From Spirosoma telluris (GTDB lineage Bacteria; Bacteroidota; Bacteroidia; Cytophagales; Spirosomataceae), in assembly GCA_003259005.1 (NCBI GenBank), contig QLII01000001.1, positions 4,108,501 through 4,172,500 on the forward strand: 64,000 bases of DNA. Reading direction: 5' to 3'. Both the position numbers and the translations under genes were made by a program. Shown here in pieces: positions 10,366 through 21,626 of this stretch (the stretch's first letter is position 1; each line of letters starts with the position of its first letter). The notes under the pieces were generated by a model. It ran no database searches, had not been told where the DNA came from, and was given only the letters and a program-made list of their open reading frames with translations.

Positions 10366-11165
10366 TTAATTAGCGACAGCCGACTTACGCTGGGCTACAT
10401 AGGCACTGAAATAGCCTAGCTTGGCCCCGAAATATTGGTGATCGGGTTGGCCGGAGTGCTACTGTCGGTTGGGCCACCGGCCAGTCGCTTAAAGCTGTTG
10501 AAATAAGCGTATACGTTCTCGTCGATGCACTGCATTTCTACGCCTACCACATCGCCTTTACTGATGGTCTGGCTCGTGCGTAGTATGCGGTTAGAGGTCT
10601 CGCCATTCGAGAGCCGGTCATCGTACACAAACACATCGTCGGTCGCTTTGTTGTTTATTGTCAGAATGAAACGATAGTAATTTGTTTCGCTGGCGGGGTC
10701 GGTAAAGCTGGCTTCTACTTCGTAGCCACTCTTGTTACCACTGCCCGGCCCGATACTACTGCCGCTGCCTGCCTGGGATCTGACTGTAATGGTAGTAAAG
10801 GCAACCGTTTTCGGTACCTGGCTTTCAGCATGGTAGGTTTTGCCCTCGGCCTGTACGTCGAGTTGGTATTTTTGCCCCACTTTTCCCGTCAGTGCCGTGG
10901 TTTCATATACGCCCGTTGTGGTTTCTTTAAATTGTACAGTTTGCCCTTCGCCGTTGGTCATTTTTACCACTGCGCCCGATACGCTGGGATATACGTTCGA
11001 TTGGTCAAAATTGACTGTTTTCGATAATTTCACCTGGCCTTTGTCGGCACTTAAATTGGCTTCAATAACCAGTTGGGTATCGGCCGTATTCAGGTCGAGA
11101 ACAATTACTTTTTCGCAGGAAGTCAGTACAACCAGCACGAGAAAGAAAAGACAGATTCGGTTCAT
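10366..11165 (-). CDS. DUF4249 family lipoprotein (one apparent frameshift)
   Basis: The N-terminus MNRICLFFLVLVVLTSCEK is a lipoprotein signal with Cys at residue 17. The rest matches DUF4249 of Bacteroidota outer-membrane partners (QLVIEANLS near the start, TNYYRFILT in the middle). The open frame stops early after NPITNISGPS at a CCCC run (10425-10428). Adding one base gives NISGAKLGYFSAYVAQRK and a natural stop at 10366-10368, 266 residues in total, as in the family. It follows the TonB-dependent receptor by 78 bp in the same direction, the usual pairing, and probably works with it at the cell surface. The ligand is unknown. Confidence 0.85.
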
Positions 11166-11243
11166 AAAAAATAACTAGTTGGCCACCGATTCGAGGGTGT
11201 ACTTGATTTGAAAAGATTGTATTATCGGTACTATGGCAGTCAG

Positions 11244-13566
11244 TTAATAAAATTTGAAATTCCAGCTAATCGACGGCACCTGTTTGAACAGATAGGTTTC
11301 AACGGCCTGTGTTTTCGTGGCGTCGTTGGGGTCGTTCTGAAACGAAATCTTGTAGGGGTTGGCCCGTCCGTAGGCGTTATAGAGACCAAAAACCAGCTCG
11401 GTCTCGTAGTTTTTTCGCTTTTTTAGCGTTCGGGTGGCGCTCAGATCAAGGCGGTGGTAGGCGGGCATTCGATAGCCATTCCGCTCGGTATAATAGTACT
11501 GAGTGGTGCCGTTGACCTCGTACTTGCCACTCGGAAACGTAACGGCATTTCCCGTCTTGTAGACCCAGCTAGCCGAGAGCGTCCAATTTTTCGTGAGCGG
11601 GTAGATACCCACCAGCGCTACATCGTGAGTTTGGTCTTGTTTGGCCGCGTACCAGTTGCCCTCGTTGATGCCCGCAATCTGCCGTTCGGTGCGCGAGAGC
11701 GTATAGCCCACCCAACCCGTTAACCGGCCTGTTTTCTTCTTGAGTAAAAACTCGATGCCGTAAGCCCGACCAATGCCGAACAATAACTCGCCCTCGATTT
11801 TGTCGTTGGCCCGTATGTCGGCCCCTGCCGCAGATCGATCTGATTTTGCAGCTTTTTATAATACGTTTCGGTGCTAAACTCGAAGCGGTTATCGGCCAGG
11901 TTGCGGAAGTAGCCAAGGGCCACCTGATCGGCAATCTGGGGTTTCACGTTGTTACTGCTCATGATCCATAAATCCGTCGGATTCGAGGAGGTTGAGTTCG
12001 AGACAATGTGCATATTCTGGGTATTTCGGGTATACGATGCCTTCAGTGAACTAACGTCGTTGAGCATGAAACTGGCCGAAATACGGGGCTCCAGAAACAG
12101 ATAACTCTTCACGACCTGCCCTGATGTGTAGGTCTGAGTGGAGACTACGTTTCCGTCGGCGTCGTAGCCATAAAAATCACCGGCACCAAGTAACGAAAAC
12201 GACGACAGTCGCAGGCCATAGCTGACGTTAAGCCGGGTGGTGGCTTTCCAGTCGTTGCTGGCATACAGGGCATTTTCCAGCCCATAGCGATCCTGTAAAG
12301 TGGGGGGTGTGGCACCCGTAGATGTGGAGCCTGACACCTGCCCCGGCGTTACGGTATGGTAAATGCTGTTGAGTCCTAGTTTGATGGCGTTGGCGGGGTT
12401 TGGAAAAAACTGAAGTTCCTGCTTGAAATTCCAGTCCCGGATGCGCGACGTGATGCTGAAATCGTTGCTGCCGCTGGTGTTTGAAATTTTGTAGCTGTAG
12501 TCACTGAAGATCAACGAGGTGTTCGAGAATGTTTTTTCGTTCAGGAGGTGATTCCACCGAAAGGTTGCTGTGCTATTTCCCCAGTTGAGTCCAAAGGTAG
12601 AGCCAAACCCCAGCACATCGCGTCCCAGATAGCCCGACAAAAAGACCTGGTTTTTCGCGTTGAGCCGGTAGTTGGCTTTGGCATTCATGTCGTAAAAGTA
12701 GAGAGTGTTGTTGCTCAACGTCGAACTCGACGACAGTTTGAGAAACAAATCGGCATACGTACGCCGGGCAGTGACCAGCAACGAGCCTTTGTCTTTAACA
12801 ATGGGACCTTCGACATTCAGGTGTGAGGAAATAAGGCCAATGCCGCCACTAGTCTCCACTTTTTTGTTGTTTCCCTCATTCATCTTAATGTCAATGACCG
12901 ACGATAGCCGACCACCGTATTGGGCCGGGGCCGAACCCTTGTAGAGCGTCAGGTCTTTGATGGCATCGGAGTTGAAGGTCGAGAAAAAGCCAAGCAGGTG
13001 ATAGGCGTTGTACACCGGCGCATCGTCGAGCAAAATCAGGTTCTGGTCAACGTTGCCGCCCCGTACATAAATACCGCCACTTCCTTCGCTGGCATTTTTT
13101 ACACGGGCAGGAGTTGAATGGCTTTGAGCACATCGCGTTCGCCAAAGAGCACGGGGAGCTTGCTAATTTCGGCAATATTGAGTTTCTGAACACCCATGAT
13201 AGACTGGGTTACGTTCTGATTCGATTTTTCGGCTTTCACACTTACCTCCTGTAAGAGCAATTCGTTTTCACCCAGGGCAATGTCCCTGCGGATGGTTTTG
13301 GAGAGAGCCAGCGGAATGGTTTGCGTATTGAAGCCAATGTATTGAACCAGAATAGTATAATGTCCTTCGGGCAGCGTAAGCGAATAAAAACCGTAGGTAT
13401 TGGTGCTGGTACCCGTGTTGGGCAGTTCTTTGACCTGAACCGTGGCACCAATCAGGGCCTCTCCTGTTTTGGCCTCCCGAATGGTGCCGCTGATGGTGAA
13501 TTTAGATTGAGCAAAGGCAATAGAAAAACTAAACAGATAGAAGATATACGGCAGGCATTTTTGCAT
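11244..13566 (-). CDS. TonB-dependent outer-membrane receptor with carboxypeptidase-like regulatory domain (two apparent frameshifts)
   Basis: Reconstructed length is 774 residues. A signal peptide (MQKCLPYIFYLFSFSIAFAQ) is followed by a CarboxypepD_reg-like domain (FTISGTIREAKTGEALIGATV), a plug domain (SGGIYVRGGNVDQNLILLDD) and a C-terminal beta-barrel ending in an aromatic residue (SISWNFKFY). Frame breaks at 13104 and at the CCCC of 11822-11825 are fixed by one base each, restoring LLPGVKNASEG and DLRQGADIRAND. No STN domain is present, unlike the two SusC proteins further on. It imports a substrate across the outer membrane using TonB energy; substrate unknown. It is cotranscribed with the DUF4249 lipoprotein. 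Confidence 0.88.
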
Positions 13567-13699
13567 AGTGAATGGTTGTCAGTCGGTATCTGCGAGATTG
13601 ACGAACGAAACTACGGCGGAATTGCCAGGCCATTTCGATGTGTAGAAGCATCGCCAATCTGTGTAGAGGTATGGGGTAATATGGCGTAAAATGGATTGA

Positions 13700-13708
13700 T
13701 ACCTTTGC
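13700..13708 (+). promoter_or_regulatory. Bacteroidota -7 box of the LytS operon
   Basis: TACCTTTGC matches the TAnnTTTG -7 consensus and lies 18 bp before the ATG of the histidine kinase. I do not see a clear -33 TTG at the right distance. Confidence 0.6.
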
Positions 13709-13726
13709 AAACCAGTGTTGAGAATT

Positions 13727-14827
13727 ATGAAAAAGGCAACGCAGTCTTTATTTGATCAGAAATACAGGGTGGTGCTCCATGTCATTCTTTGGCTGTCGGC
13801 GGTAGTTATTCCGCTGTTTGTTGTTCCATTTTACATACACCTCGATGAGCATGACTTTTGGTTAATTCTTCCGTCAAAACTTATTTGTAATGCACTAACA
13901 GCGGTGTTTTTTTATACGAATTATTACATATTCACCCCTAACTGGATTACGACAAAGCAATCGTCCCGCTTTATCGTAATCATTGTTGCCTTCCTATTAG
14001 TATTAATCGCTATTGATACGGCTTATTTTCAGTTTTTTTTAAAGCCAGTCTTACATCAGCATCTTCTCCGAGGCCCAAGAACTGGTCGATTATTCGATAT
14101 TGGAAAATACTTAACCCCACTTCCTAAATTAGCGGGTATCGTTTTTTATTTTTCACTAGCCCTGGTTGTTAGTTCAGCATTAGCCATTAGCCAATACCAA
14201 AAAAGACAACAGGAAAATCAGCAGGAAATTGAAGTAGCTAAATTGACGGCCGAGCTAGAGGTACTGAAGCTGCAAATTAGCCCTCATTTTTTATTCAATA
14301 CCCTGAACAACATTCGCTCGCTGGTTCGAAAAAAATCGGACAATACGGAAGAAGCGATTATAAAACTGGCTAGTATGTTACGCTATATGTTGTATGCCTC
14401 AAAAACAGATAAGGTGCCTTTACAGAAAGAAATCGACCATTTAAATGATTTTATTACGCTCCAGAAACTTCGCTTAAGTAACCCCGGCAGTGTATTATTT
14501 CGGGTAGTAGGTAATGTTGAAGGGGTTGAGATTGAGCCACTGCTCTTTATTCCCTTTGTCGAAAATGCATTCAAATACGGTATTCATGCCAAAAAGCCGT
14601 CAGCCATTCAGTTTTCGTTGACGACCTTACTCAATGAGATCCATTTTGACAGTCAAAATCACCTATTTACTGACATTACCGATACCGATGAAACGTCGGG
14701 TATTGGGCTCGATAATGTTCGAAAACGACTTCAACTTCACTACCCCGGCCAGCATGAACTAATGATTTCAGAAATAGATGGCCTATTTATGGTAAAGATG
14801 AAAATACGGTTGTCCCTACAGGGTTGA
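13727..14827 (+). CDS. LytS-type sensor histidine kinase
   Basis: A 366-residue membrane kinase. Four hydrophobic segments occupy about residues 15-165, followed by a short coiled linker (QKRQQENQQEIEV) and a His_kinase domain (PF06580 type) with HFLFNTLNN, where H187 is the predicted phosphorylation site. The ATPase part has PFVENAFKYG and GIGLDNVRKRL. Start at 13727 follows the -7 box by a short leader. There is no extracellular sensory domain beyond the loops, so it probably senses through its membrane region or a partner. The LytTR regulator two genes downstream is the likely phosphoacceptor. The kinase tail is slightly shorter than usual between N and G boxes (SLTTLLNEIHFDSQ). Confidence 0.88.
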   Translation: MKKATQSLFDQKYRVVLHVILWLSAVVIPLFVVPFYIHLDEHDFWLILPSKLICNALTAVFFYTNYYIFTPNWITTKQSSRFIVIIVAFLLVLIAIDTAYFQFFLKPVLHQHLLRGPRTGRLFDIGKYLTPLPKLAGIVFYFSLALVVSSALAISQYQKRQQENQQEIEVAKLTAELEVLKLQISPHFLFNTLNNIRSLVRKKSDNTEEAIIKLASMLRYMLYASKTDKVPLQKEIDHLNDFITLQKLRLSNPGSVLFRVVGNVEGVEIEPLLFIPFVENAFKYGIHAKKPSAIQFSLTTLLNEIHFDSQNHLFTDITDTDETSGIGLDNVRKRLQLHYPGQHELMISEIDGLFMVKMKIRLSLQG

Positions 14828-14878
14828 AACCTGGATGAACGAAAAAATTGTTATTTCAACCAGTCTAAAATTTAAAAA

Positions 14879-15877
14879 ATGAGAAAATTACTTTCTTCAA
14901 AAAACCTTGCCATGCTGTTTGTCATGGTAGCTGTAGGCTGTACCAGCAACACCGTCGTTACCAATACGGCAAGCACATACACGGGTACAGGCTCGGTAAC
15001 GCAGGGAAAAGCCACGACCACAACAGCTAATTTGTTCTCATCAGGCATTAGAACGGCCGGTATAGGCACTATTACATCAACCGATGGTAAAGCGTGGACA
15101 GTGCCTGCGGATGTCAATTTTACCGATGCCAGTTTTCCATTCGCTTCTGATTTATACAATTCCTATGTTTCAGGTCATTCGTATGTCTCAACAACGGCAG
15201 CAACAGCAGCACTCGCAAGCAAAAATATCGTAACGATTGATGCCGACGGTGACCTGTACACGGCCTATATTTTTGGCGATAACTATTTTGAGATGTACGT
15301 CAACGGCATTGCTGTTGGCAAAGACCCTGTGCCTTATACCGATTTCAACTCGTGCATTGTGCAGTTTAAAGCTAAAAAGCCCTTCACCGTAGCGGTGAAA
15401 TGCGTAGATTGGGAAGAAAACTTAGGCATGGGTACGGAGGTGCAGGGAAGTACATCCTACCATATTGGCGATGGCGGATTTGTGATGGCCATCAAAAATG
15501 CATCGGGTACCATCATCAGTACAACTGATAATACCTGGAAAGCCCAGACATACTATATCTCCCCTATTTCAGATTTAGGTTGTTTGACAGAATCGGGCAC
15601 TGCACGCTTATCGAGCAATTGCTCAACGGCGGGAGGTGCATCTGACAGCTATGGCATCCACTGGGCGTTACCAACCGATTGGTTTAAAACCACCTACGAT
15701 GATGCGAATTGGGGGGCGGCTACTACTTTCTCAAACAGTACCGTTGGCGTCGATGGCAAACCTTCTTATACGCAGTTCTCCGATGTATTTGACAACACCA
15801 CAAAAGACGCGAGTTTTATATGGTCTGCTAATCTTCTTCTAGATAATCTGGTCTTATTGAGAAAGAAAATAGACTAA
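14879..15877 (+). CDS. Uncharacterised Ser/Thr-rich lipoprotein between kinase and regulator
   Basis: A 332-residue protein with a lipoprotein signal (MRKLLSSKNLAMLFVMVAVGC, Cys at 21). A Thr-rich stretch follows, then a segment (FGDNYFEMYVNGIAVGKD, later WFKTTYDDANWG) that resembles the galactose-binding-like beta-sandwiches attached to glycoside hydrolases; that resemblance is my reading of the pattern, not a search. It starts 51 bp after the kinase and ends 29 bp before the regulator, so the three form one operon. A lipoprotein inside a LytS/LytTR pair could be a ligand-binding partner for the kinase or simply a coexpressed surface protein. Function is not known. Confidence 0.7.
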   Translation: MRKLLSSKNLAMLFVMVAVGCTSNTVVTNTASTYTGTGSVTQGKATTTTANLFSSGIRTAGIGTITSTDGKAWTVPADVNFTDASFPFASDLYNSYVSGHSYVSTTAATAALASKNIVTIDADGDLYTAYIFGDNYFEMYVNGIAVGKDPVPYTDFNSCIVQFKAKKPFTVAVKCVDWEENLGMGTEVQGSTSYHIGDGGFVMAIKNASGTIISTTDNTWKAQTYYISPISDLGCLTESGTARLSSNCSTAGGASDSYGIHWALPTDWFKTTYDDANWGAATTFSNSTVGVDGKPSYTQFSDVFDNTTKDASFIWSANLLLDNLVLLRKKID

Positions 15878-15906
15878 TTCTAATAAGCTTTTTTGTGAAT
15901 CTTCAG

Positions 15907-16605
15907 ATGAAACTCCGTTGTGTAGCCATTGATGATGAACCGTTAGCCTTAGAAATTCTGGCCGATGATCTGTCGCGCATTGACTTCCTGGAGGTTGCAG
16001 GCACGTTTCTGTCGGCCGTTGACGCACAGGAGTTTTTAAACGATGAGGCTGTAGATCTGGTATTTTCGGATATTCGGATGCCAACATTATCGGGAACGCA
16101 GTTTCTACGGGGCTTGGAAAATCCGCCGATGTTTATTTTTACCACTGCATACGAAAATTTTGCCGTAGAAGGATTTGAATTAAATGTTGTCGACTATTTA
16201 CTCAAACCAATCCCCTTTGACCGATTAAGAAAATCCGCTAAAAAAGCACTTGAACTATACCGGTTACAAAAAAACGATCAACAAAAAGATGCCTTCTTTT
16301 TCGTGTTTTCGGAATACCGAAAAATAAAAATAATTGAAAGCCAAATCCTCTATATCGAAGGACTGAAAGATTACGTAAAAATATTCCTGGCAAACCGACC
16401 CAAACCGATTTTAACCCGACAAAATCTAAAAAAAATAGAAACGCAGTTAACGGAGACGAAATTTTACCGCGTGCACCAATCCTACATTGTGGCGGTTGAT
16501 AAAATAACCTCTACGCAAAAAAACTCGCTCATGATTGGCTCAGTAACAATTCCTATTGGGGGCTTATACGAACAAACATTTAACAAAAAATACTATCCCC
16601 GGTAG
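15907..16605 (+). CDS. LytTR-family response regulator
   Basis: A 232-residue regulator. The receiver domain (about 1-120) has the acidic pair DDEP, the phospho-acceptor D55 (FSDIRMP), T in FTTAYE and K in LLKPI. The C-terminal LytTR DNA-binding domain (about 135-232) has ILYIEGLKDYVKIF and FYRVHQSYIVAVDKI. The ATG at 15907 places DDEP at the usual distance; an in-frame GTG at 15895 would add four residues. It is the last gene of the kinase/lipoprotein/regulator operon. It probably controls its own operon or surface genes; target sites are not visible here. Confidence 0.92.
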   Translation: MKLRCVAIDDEPLALEILADDLSRIDFLEVAGTFLSAVDAQEFLNDEAVDLVFSDIRMPTLSGTQFLRGLENPPMFIFTTAYENFAVEGFELNVVDYLLKPIPFDRLRKSAKKALELYRLQKNDQQKDAFFFVFSEYRKIKIIESQILYIEGLKDYVKIFLANRPKPILTRQNLKKIETQLTETKFYRVHQSYIVAVDKITSTQKNSLMIGSVTIPIGGLYEQTFNKKYYPR

Positions 16606-16628
16606 AATGACGTACTGAATGAAGGTTT

Positions 16629-16646
16629 TTTGGCAAGCGAGCCAAA
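16629..16646. terminator. Possible weak terminator between convergent operons
   Basis: A 6-bp stem TTTGGC/GCCAAA with loop AAGCGA lies between the convergent LytTR and glycosyltransferase genes, with T runs before and after. It is short, so the assignment is tentative. Confidence 0.35.
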
Positions 16647-16685
16647 GAAATATTCTTTTTTGAGCCTGATTTGATGTGTGGCGAA

Positions 16686-17884
16686 TTAGGTATGATGTCT
16701 CGATTTCTCCAATATTCGTCGAATTTTCCGGGCCATTTTCTTATTAATTGTCTGGCGCTTAAATCGCGTTTTAAAAGCCGTTCGAACTTGCGTATAATAG
16801 GGCGTTTCGCCTAATTGCCGGACTAAGCCGGCTACATCGCCCGGATTAATGACAAGACTATTGGGGAGGTATTCGCGCACAAAGGTAGCGGCATAACCAG
16901 CTACTCCAGCAATAATTGGTTTATCGGTAGCCCCATACTCAAACAGTTTAGAAGGCAGCACCCGCTTACAGGCATCAATATCATTCAGGTGCACAAACAG
17001 ATAATCAGCGTTTTGGTACTCAGCCAGTAATTCCCTTCGGTCGACAGGTGGGCGCACCTCAACATTGGTGCTATTAGTTGCCCTCAGGGCAGCTTCCAGT
17101 TTCTGTCGGGCTCCCCCATCACCAATAACCAGAAAGCGGTATGCCGAACCCAGTTGCCGGGCTGCTTCCGGAATAATGGTGTGCAACCCCTGCCCTTCAC
17201 CGATATTACCGGCATAGAGAATGGTTTTTTGAGGCTCTCTCTGGACTGGCTGGCTAATTGGAACATTCATAAAGGCCGTATCAATACCATTTGTGAAATA
17301 GCTATAGGTTGCCTGACGAAACGGCTCGAAGTACGATTGAAACCCTCTGGAAACCAGATTGATGTGGCTGGCATAGCCAAATGTATAGTTCTCTACAGCA
17401 CGCAGTAGTGGATTCAGAAGCCCATGAACTAGCGGAGATTTAACCACATCCAGAATCGCTTCCCGAAATAGATCGCGGATATCTAAAAAAAGCAAACCAG
17501 ACTGTTTTCTAGCCAATTGGGCACCCAAAAAGCCGTAAATAACCGCGATGAAGAAGCAACAACCAGGTTGTATTTCTGCGCTTGAGCGAGTCGGTAAGCG
17601 CGCCTGTAATAGACGAAAAAAGAGCATATCTGGCCAATAAAACCACTTTTATGGGTCGGTACGGCAATACGATGAATCGAGATCGGGCAACCGCCATTAT
17701 ACCACTCTTCCTGTTCTACTGCGGCTGGCTTATAGGAATCATACCGGTTTGGCTGGGTTGTGATGACCTGAATGGAATCATTAGCCGTTAATTGACAAGA
17801 CAGTTCATTAACCAGTGCCGTGTTTCGAAAAGCACCGGGGCCTATGTCTGGCTCGAAATAAAAGGTAAGATAAAGTATGGTCAT
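16686..17884 (-). CDS. Glycosyltransferase family 4, WbuB-like (one apparent frameshift)
   Basis: Reconstructed length is 399 residues. The N-terminal half starts MTILYLTFYFEPDIGPGAF with the GT-B acceptor-side fold. The C-terminal half has TILYAGNIGEGQGLH, the donor-site stretch VLPSKLFEYGATDKPII and a basic tail. The frame breaks at an A run (17527-17531); one added base joins SSRLFTAF to LGAQLARKQSG. It is the last gene of the polysaccharide operon and overlaps the heparinase gene by 4 bp. It adds a sugar to the growing lipid-linked repeat unit at the cytoplasmic face; donor and acceptor cannot be told from sequence. Confidence 0.85.
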
Positions 17885-19470
17885 CCCGAGAGTAGTAGCG
17901 TCGTTTCCAGGCTAGTTATGAATGTCACTTCAAGACATTGCCCCGGCTGAAGGCGGTTGAAGCCATCGGCCATAGCACAGCTTATGACGCGAAATGTTGG
18001 TTTAGTCTCTGAATGAAAGGACATTTTTACGGAGCCTGCCCGTACGCAATCGTCGACGAGCTGTACGGGGACAGTGAGATGGAAATAAAATCGGGCAATA
18101 CCCGACTCTGTAGCCTCGGTTTTGTTATTTGCTTGTAGCAGACGATCCATTATAAAAAGACGGGTAGATTCCATAAACCAGGTTCGTTCATGAACGATAC
18201 TCAATTGTCGATACCCATCATGACGGGCAGACAATTTCGTCTCGGTATCGGTCAATATGGTTACTCGCGCCCGATTACCAACCCGAAAAGCCGCCCAAAC
18301 TTCAGATGAGTTGTGATTGTGCACAGTCACCGTATTATGGGCAGCCGTACTACGCTCCCACGCCCGCTGAGCATCTTGTAAGTAGGTAGACGTAGAGTTA
18401 TCCACAACCAACGGATAGTTATCCACATAGAGTACGAATGAAAATGTATCAGCGTGGGCATGACCCGGCTGATGATCAGGTCCGACCAGCCCAACATCAA
18501 TAAACAGTTCGTAACGTTCCTGCCGAAACATCCGGTAGCCACTAACCGTCAATGGGACTGAATTTTCTGCCTGTTTTGGCCATAGGACTTGCGCTTTCTG
18601 CTGAAGTTGGGCCGTTGTCAGCGAAATCCCTACCGCAGCGTCATTGACCATAGGCACATCGCCATTGCGAAACGTAATCTCGTTGAGCCAGCCCAGCATT
18701 TGGGTGGCTTTTTCAGTTAGGAACAACTCAAAATTGGCATCTCGGTGCCAGGGCTGATCCTGAATCATGAGCAGGCTATCCAGCAATCTGTCGAGCAGTA
18801 GCTGGTGATACATCGGGCTGCGTTCGTCATGCCCGCCATCGTCCAGAATTTGGCTTACCAGTTCCTGACGAATACGTCCAGATGCTTTATCGAACCAGGG
18901 TTTGTGACGGAAATAGAAACTGCCAATGAGCAGCGCAAAGCCGTTTTCGAGCAAGTGATTACCCGCCAGGTGGTATTCAAAGCGTTGACGTAGCAGCATG
19001 ACCTGCGCAAACAGATGCTGATTGATGCGCTCATCCTGAATCTGGTGGCGACTCAGAAACTGAATCCAGTTCATAATCCGTAGCGAAGTTGGATAGGATT
19101 CCAGCCCATCCCGCACCAAATCTGTCTGGCCAATGAACGCATGAATCAGACTGAGGCCAACCTCAATCTCCATACCCGGTTGATTCAGGAAATCGAAATA
19201 GTTGAGGTTATACGTCCAAAGTTTGCCGTAATGGCTGTAGTTCCAGTCAATTTTATCGGTAAACTGAACCGACAAATTTAAAAACGTGAATACTCCATTC
19301 TGCCAGGATACAGGCTTATCAGTTGGCGGTACGTTGAGGAAATGCCCTTGTGGAATTCTTCGGGGCAACGCTAGTTTAGGCCGACGGCGCAGTCGATGCC
19401 AAAGTTGAAAAACGATCTGCCGGAACGTCAGATGTCGCACGGTTCGCCAGAGCAGTCCGAACCTAATCAT
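17881..19470 (-). CDS. Heparinase II/III-family protein
   Basis: A 529-residue protein with an alpha/alpha-toroid N-terminal half (HYGKLWTYNLNYFDF, AGNHLLENGFALLIG, DDGGHDERSPMYHQLLLDRLLD) and a C-terminal beta-sandwich with the heparinase II/III signature (GPDHQPGHAHADTFSFVLYV). Known members are polysaccharide lyases acting on uronic-acid glycans. No signal peptide is visible, which is common for members inside polysaccharide-synthesis clusters. It overlaps both neighbours by 4 bp, so it is translationally coupled to the pathway. It may trim or edit the acidic polymer made here, or act in assembly; the role in synthesis clusters is not established. Confidence 0.85.
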   Translation of the reverse strand: MIRFGLLWRTVRHLTFRQIVFQLWHRLRRRPKLALPRRIPQGHFLNVPPTDKPVSWQNGVFTFLNLSVQFTDKIDWNYSHYGKLWTYNLNYFDFLNQPGMEIEVGLSLIHAFIGQTDLVRDGLESYPTSLRIMNWIQFLSRHQIQDERINQHLFAQVMLLRQRFEYHLAGNHLLENGFALLIGSFYFRHKPWFDKASGRIRQELVSQILDDGGHDERSPMYHQLLLDRLLDSLLMIQDQPWHRDANFELFLTEKATQMLGWLNEITFRNGDVPMVNDAAVGISLTTAQLQQKAQVLWPKQAENSVPLTVSGYRMFRQERYELFIDVGLVGPDHQPGHAHADTFSFVLYVDNYPLVVDNSTSTYLQDAQRAWERSTAAHNTVTVHNHNSSEVWAAFRVGNRARVTILTDTETKLSARHDGYRQLSIVHERTWFMESTRLFIMDRLLQANNKTEATESGIARFYFHLTVPVQLVDDCVRAGSVKMSFHSETKPTFRVISCAMADGFNRLQPGQCLEVTFITSLETTLLLSG

Positions 19471-21619
19471 ACTGGAGCCTCAGTCTGGCTCAATCCAATC
19501 CCGGCTACGTCGATCCAGCGATTTTCGCGCAGACTTTGCAAGGCTCCCAGCGTGGTTTGCGTCGTATTCATAAGCTCGGCGAATGGAATCAACGAATTTC
19601 CACCGTTTCGAACTTGCTCAATCAACCGCTTCATCTGCTCGGTGTGGCCTTTATCCTGTCGGCCTGAGAAACGCGAAAACCCCTTGAAGCCATAGCCAGT
19701 CAGTTGCCGAAAATTGTCCAGGATCAGCGTTCGCTCCTGCGAATAGACTTCGATGCGTTCTTTGGGGTATGCATTACTACCGTTGCTGAAGTAGTTAATC
19801 ACCCCCGTCGATCCATTTTCGTAGCGCAGCAGCAGCGATGCCGAGTCACTGGTTTCGGTTGGCAACTGGCCCATTGCATTGATGCACACGCTACGCACAA
19901 AACTGCCGGTGAGGTAGGTAATTAAGTCGATAAAATGGCCTACTTCGCCAAGAATTCGTCCACCACCTACGGCGCGGTTATGTACCCACGAATTTGTCGG
20001 AATAAATCCTGCATTGATTGTAATGACTACATTTATGGCTATTTCAGGGCTACCCAGCAGCTTTTTCATTTTCTGGGTAAAAGGCGAAAACCGACGGTTA
20101 AACCCAACCATCACTAGCTTACCCGATGCCTGTTGTGCACTGATTAGCAGAGGTAATTCATCCGTATAGATCGCTAAAGGTTTCTCGACAAAAACATGCT
20201 TACCCGCTTGCAGGGCTTCGACGGTTAGGCGGGCATGACTATCGTGGCGGGTTGCTATCACAAACAGGTCAATGTCGGAATCGTTCAGAATTTGCCGGTA
20301 GTCGGTTGTACTTTGCCCGATGCTGTATTTTTTCGCGAGTATCGCAGCATTCAGCCCGCCAGCACTGGCAATGGTTTTGAGCGTGCCACCTGCTGATTTT
20401 AAAGCTGGCAGTAGTATAGAACTGGTAAAATTCCCGGCTCCAATAATACCAATCGTCCCTGGAGTCTGCTTGTATCGGTAGTCATTTAGGCGTATCAGAC
20501 CAGTCAGGCTGACTGCGTCGGGGTAGGTCAACAAGGAGGCAATTCGATGCGTCGATTTTATATCGTCATAAATCCGGGCGTAGTCGGCAAGCGGAACCTT
20601 ATCGGTAATGAACGGTTCGACGACAAGCTGTTTACTCGCCAGAAAATGCAGAATTGTCTGAAAATTTCGATTCTCGGTCCAGCGAACGAAGGCCAGGGGG
20701 TAGTCTCTCCCCTCCTGCTCATAGGTAGGGTCATACCGGCGGGACCATAGGAACAGGATACCTGAAACGTCAACTCTTTTTCGTAAAACTCCGCCCGATT
20801 CAGATTCAGTCCCACGGCACCAATCAGCACAATTCGTCCTCGCTGGCGACTCATTCGGGCCGCCTGCGATAGGAGTTCATCCGCTTGAGAAGACGCCGTA
20901 ATCAGGACGCCATCAGCCCCAATAGTATCTGTAAAGGATCGAACTGCTTTCACCGGATCAACGCCAGCCGCTGAATTTACGACTACAACGCCTAATTGTT
21001 CAGCCAGTTGACATTTATGTTCGTCTATATCTATCCCAATCACGCGGCAGCCATTCAGCCGAAGCAGTTGAGCTGTTAATAGGCCAATCAACCCCAAACC
21101 GATAACCACGATGGTTTCGTTAAGCGTTGGCTTGAGGAGACGAATTCCCTGTAACCCAATGGCACCCACAACCGTAAACGCAGCTTCGTCGTCATTGACA
21201 GTCGCCGGAACCGGAGCGACTAACTTACGCGGAACGCAAACGATTTCGGCGTGTGGGCCATTCGAGACGACACGATCGCCAATCCGGAGATCCGTAACAC
21301 CATCGCCCAGGGCTAACACCTTACCCACGTTGCAATAGCCCAGCGGCAGGGGCTGATCGAGTTTTGCGACCACCGCTTTCAGGGCTGGCCATAAGCCATC
21401 TGACTGGACTTTTTCCAGCACCTGCTTCACCCGCTCGGGTTGCTGACGGGCTTTGGCAACCAGGCTGGCTTTCCCAAACTCAACCAGCATCCGCTCGGTA
21501 CCCAGCGATACCAATGACCGTCGGGTTTGAATCAATACCTGCCCGCGCTGCACCTGGGGAGCAGGTACTGTTTCGAGGAGCGTTTCACCGGTTTTGAGGT
21601 TTTGGATAAGTTGCTTCAT
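19467..21619 (-). CDS. Bi-domain oxidoreductase: zinc-type alcohol dehydrogenase plus Gfo/Idh/MocA (one apparent frameshift)
   Basis: Reconstructed length is 717 residues. The N-terminal half (about 1-350) is a medium-chain dehydrogenase with the Rossmann motif VIGLGLIGLLTAQL. The C-terminal half (about 370-717) is a Gfo/Idh/MocA oxidoreductase with IGIIGAGNFTSSILLPAL and EKPLAIYTDE. The frame breaks near 20739-20741; adding one base gives SYGPGRYDPTYEQEGRDYPL and a continuous linker to LLTYPDAVSL. Such fused proteins are common in surface-polysaccharide clusters, often next to a heparinase and a WbuB-like transferase, exactly as here. They probably oxidise or reduce a sugar nucleotide or glycan intermediate; the substrate is not known. 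Confidence 0.85.
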
Positions 21620-21626
21620 CTTTTTG

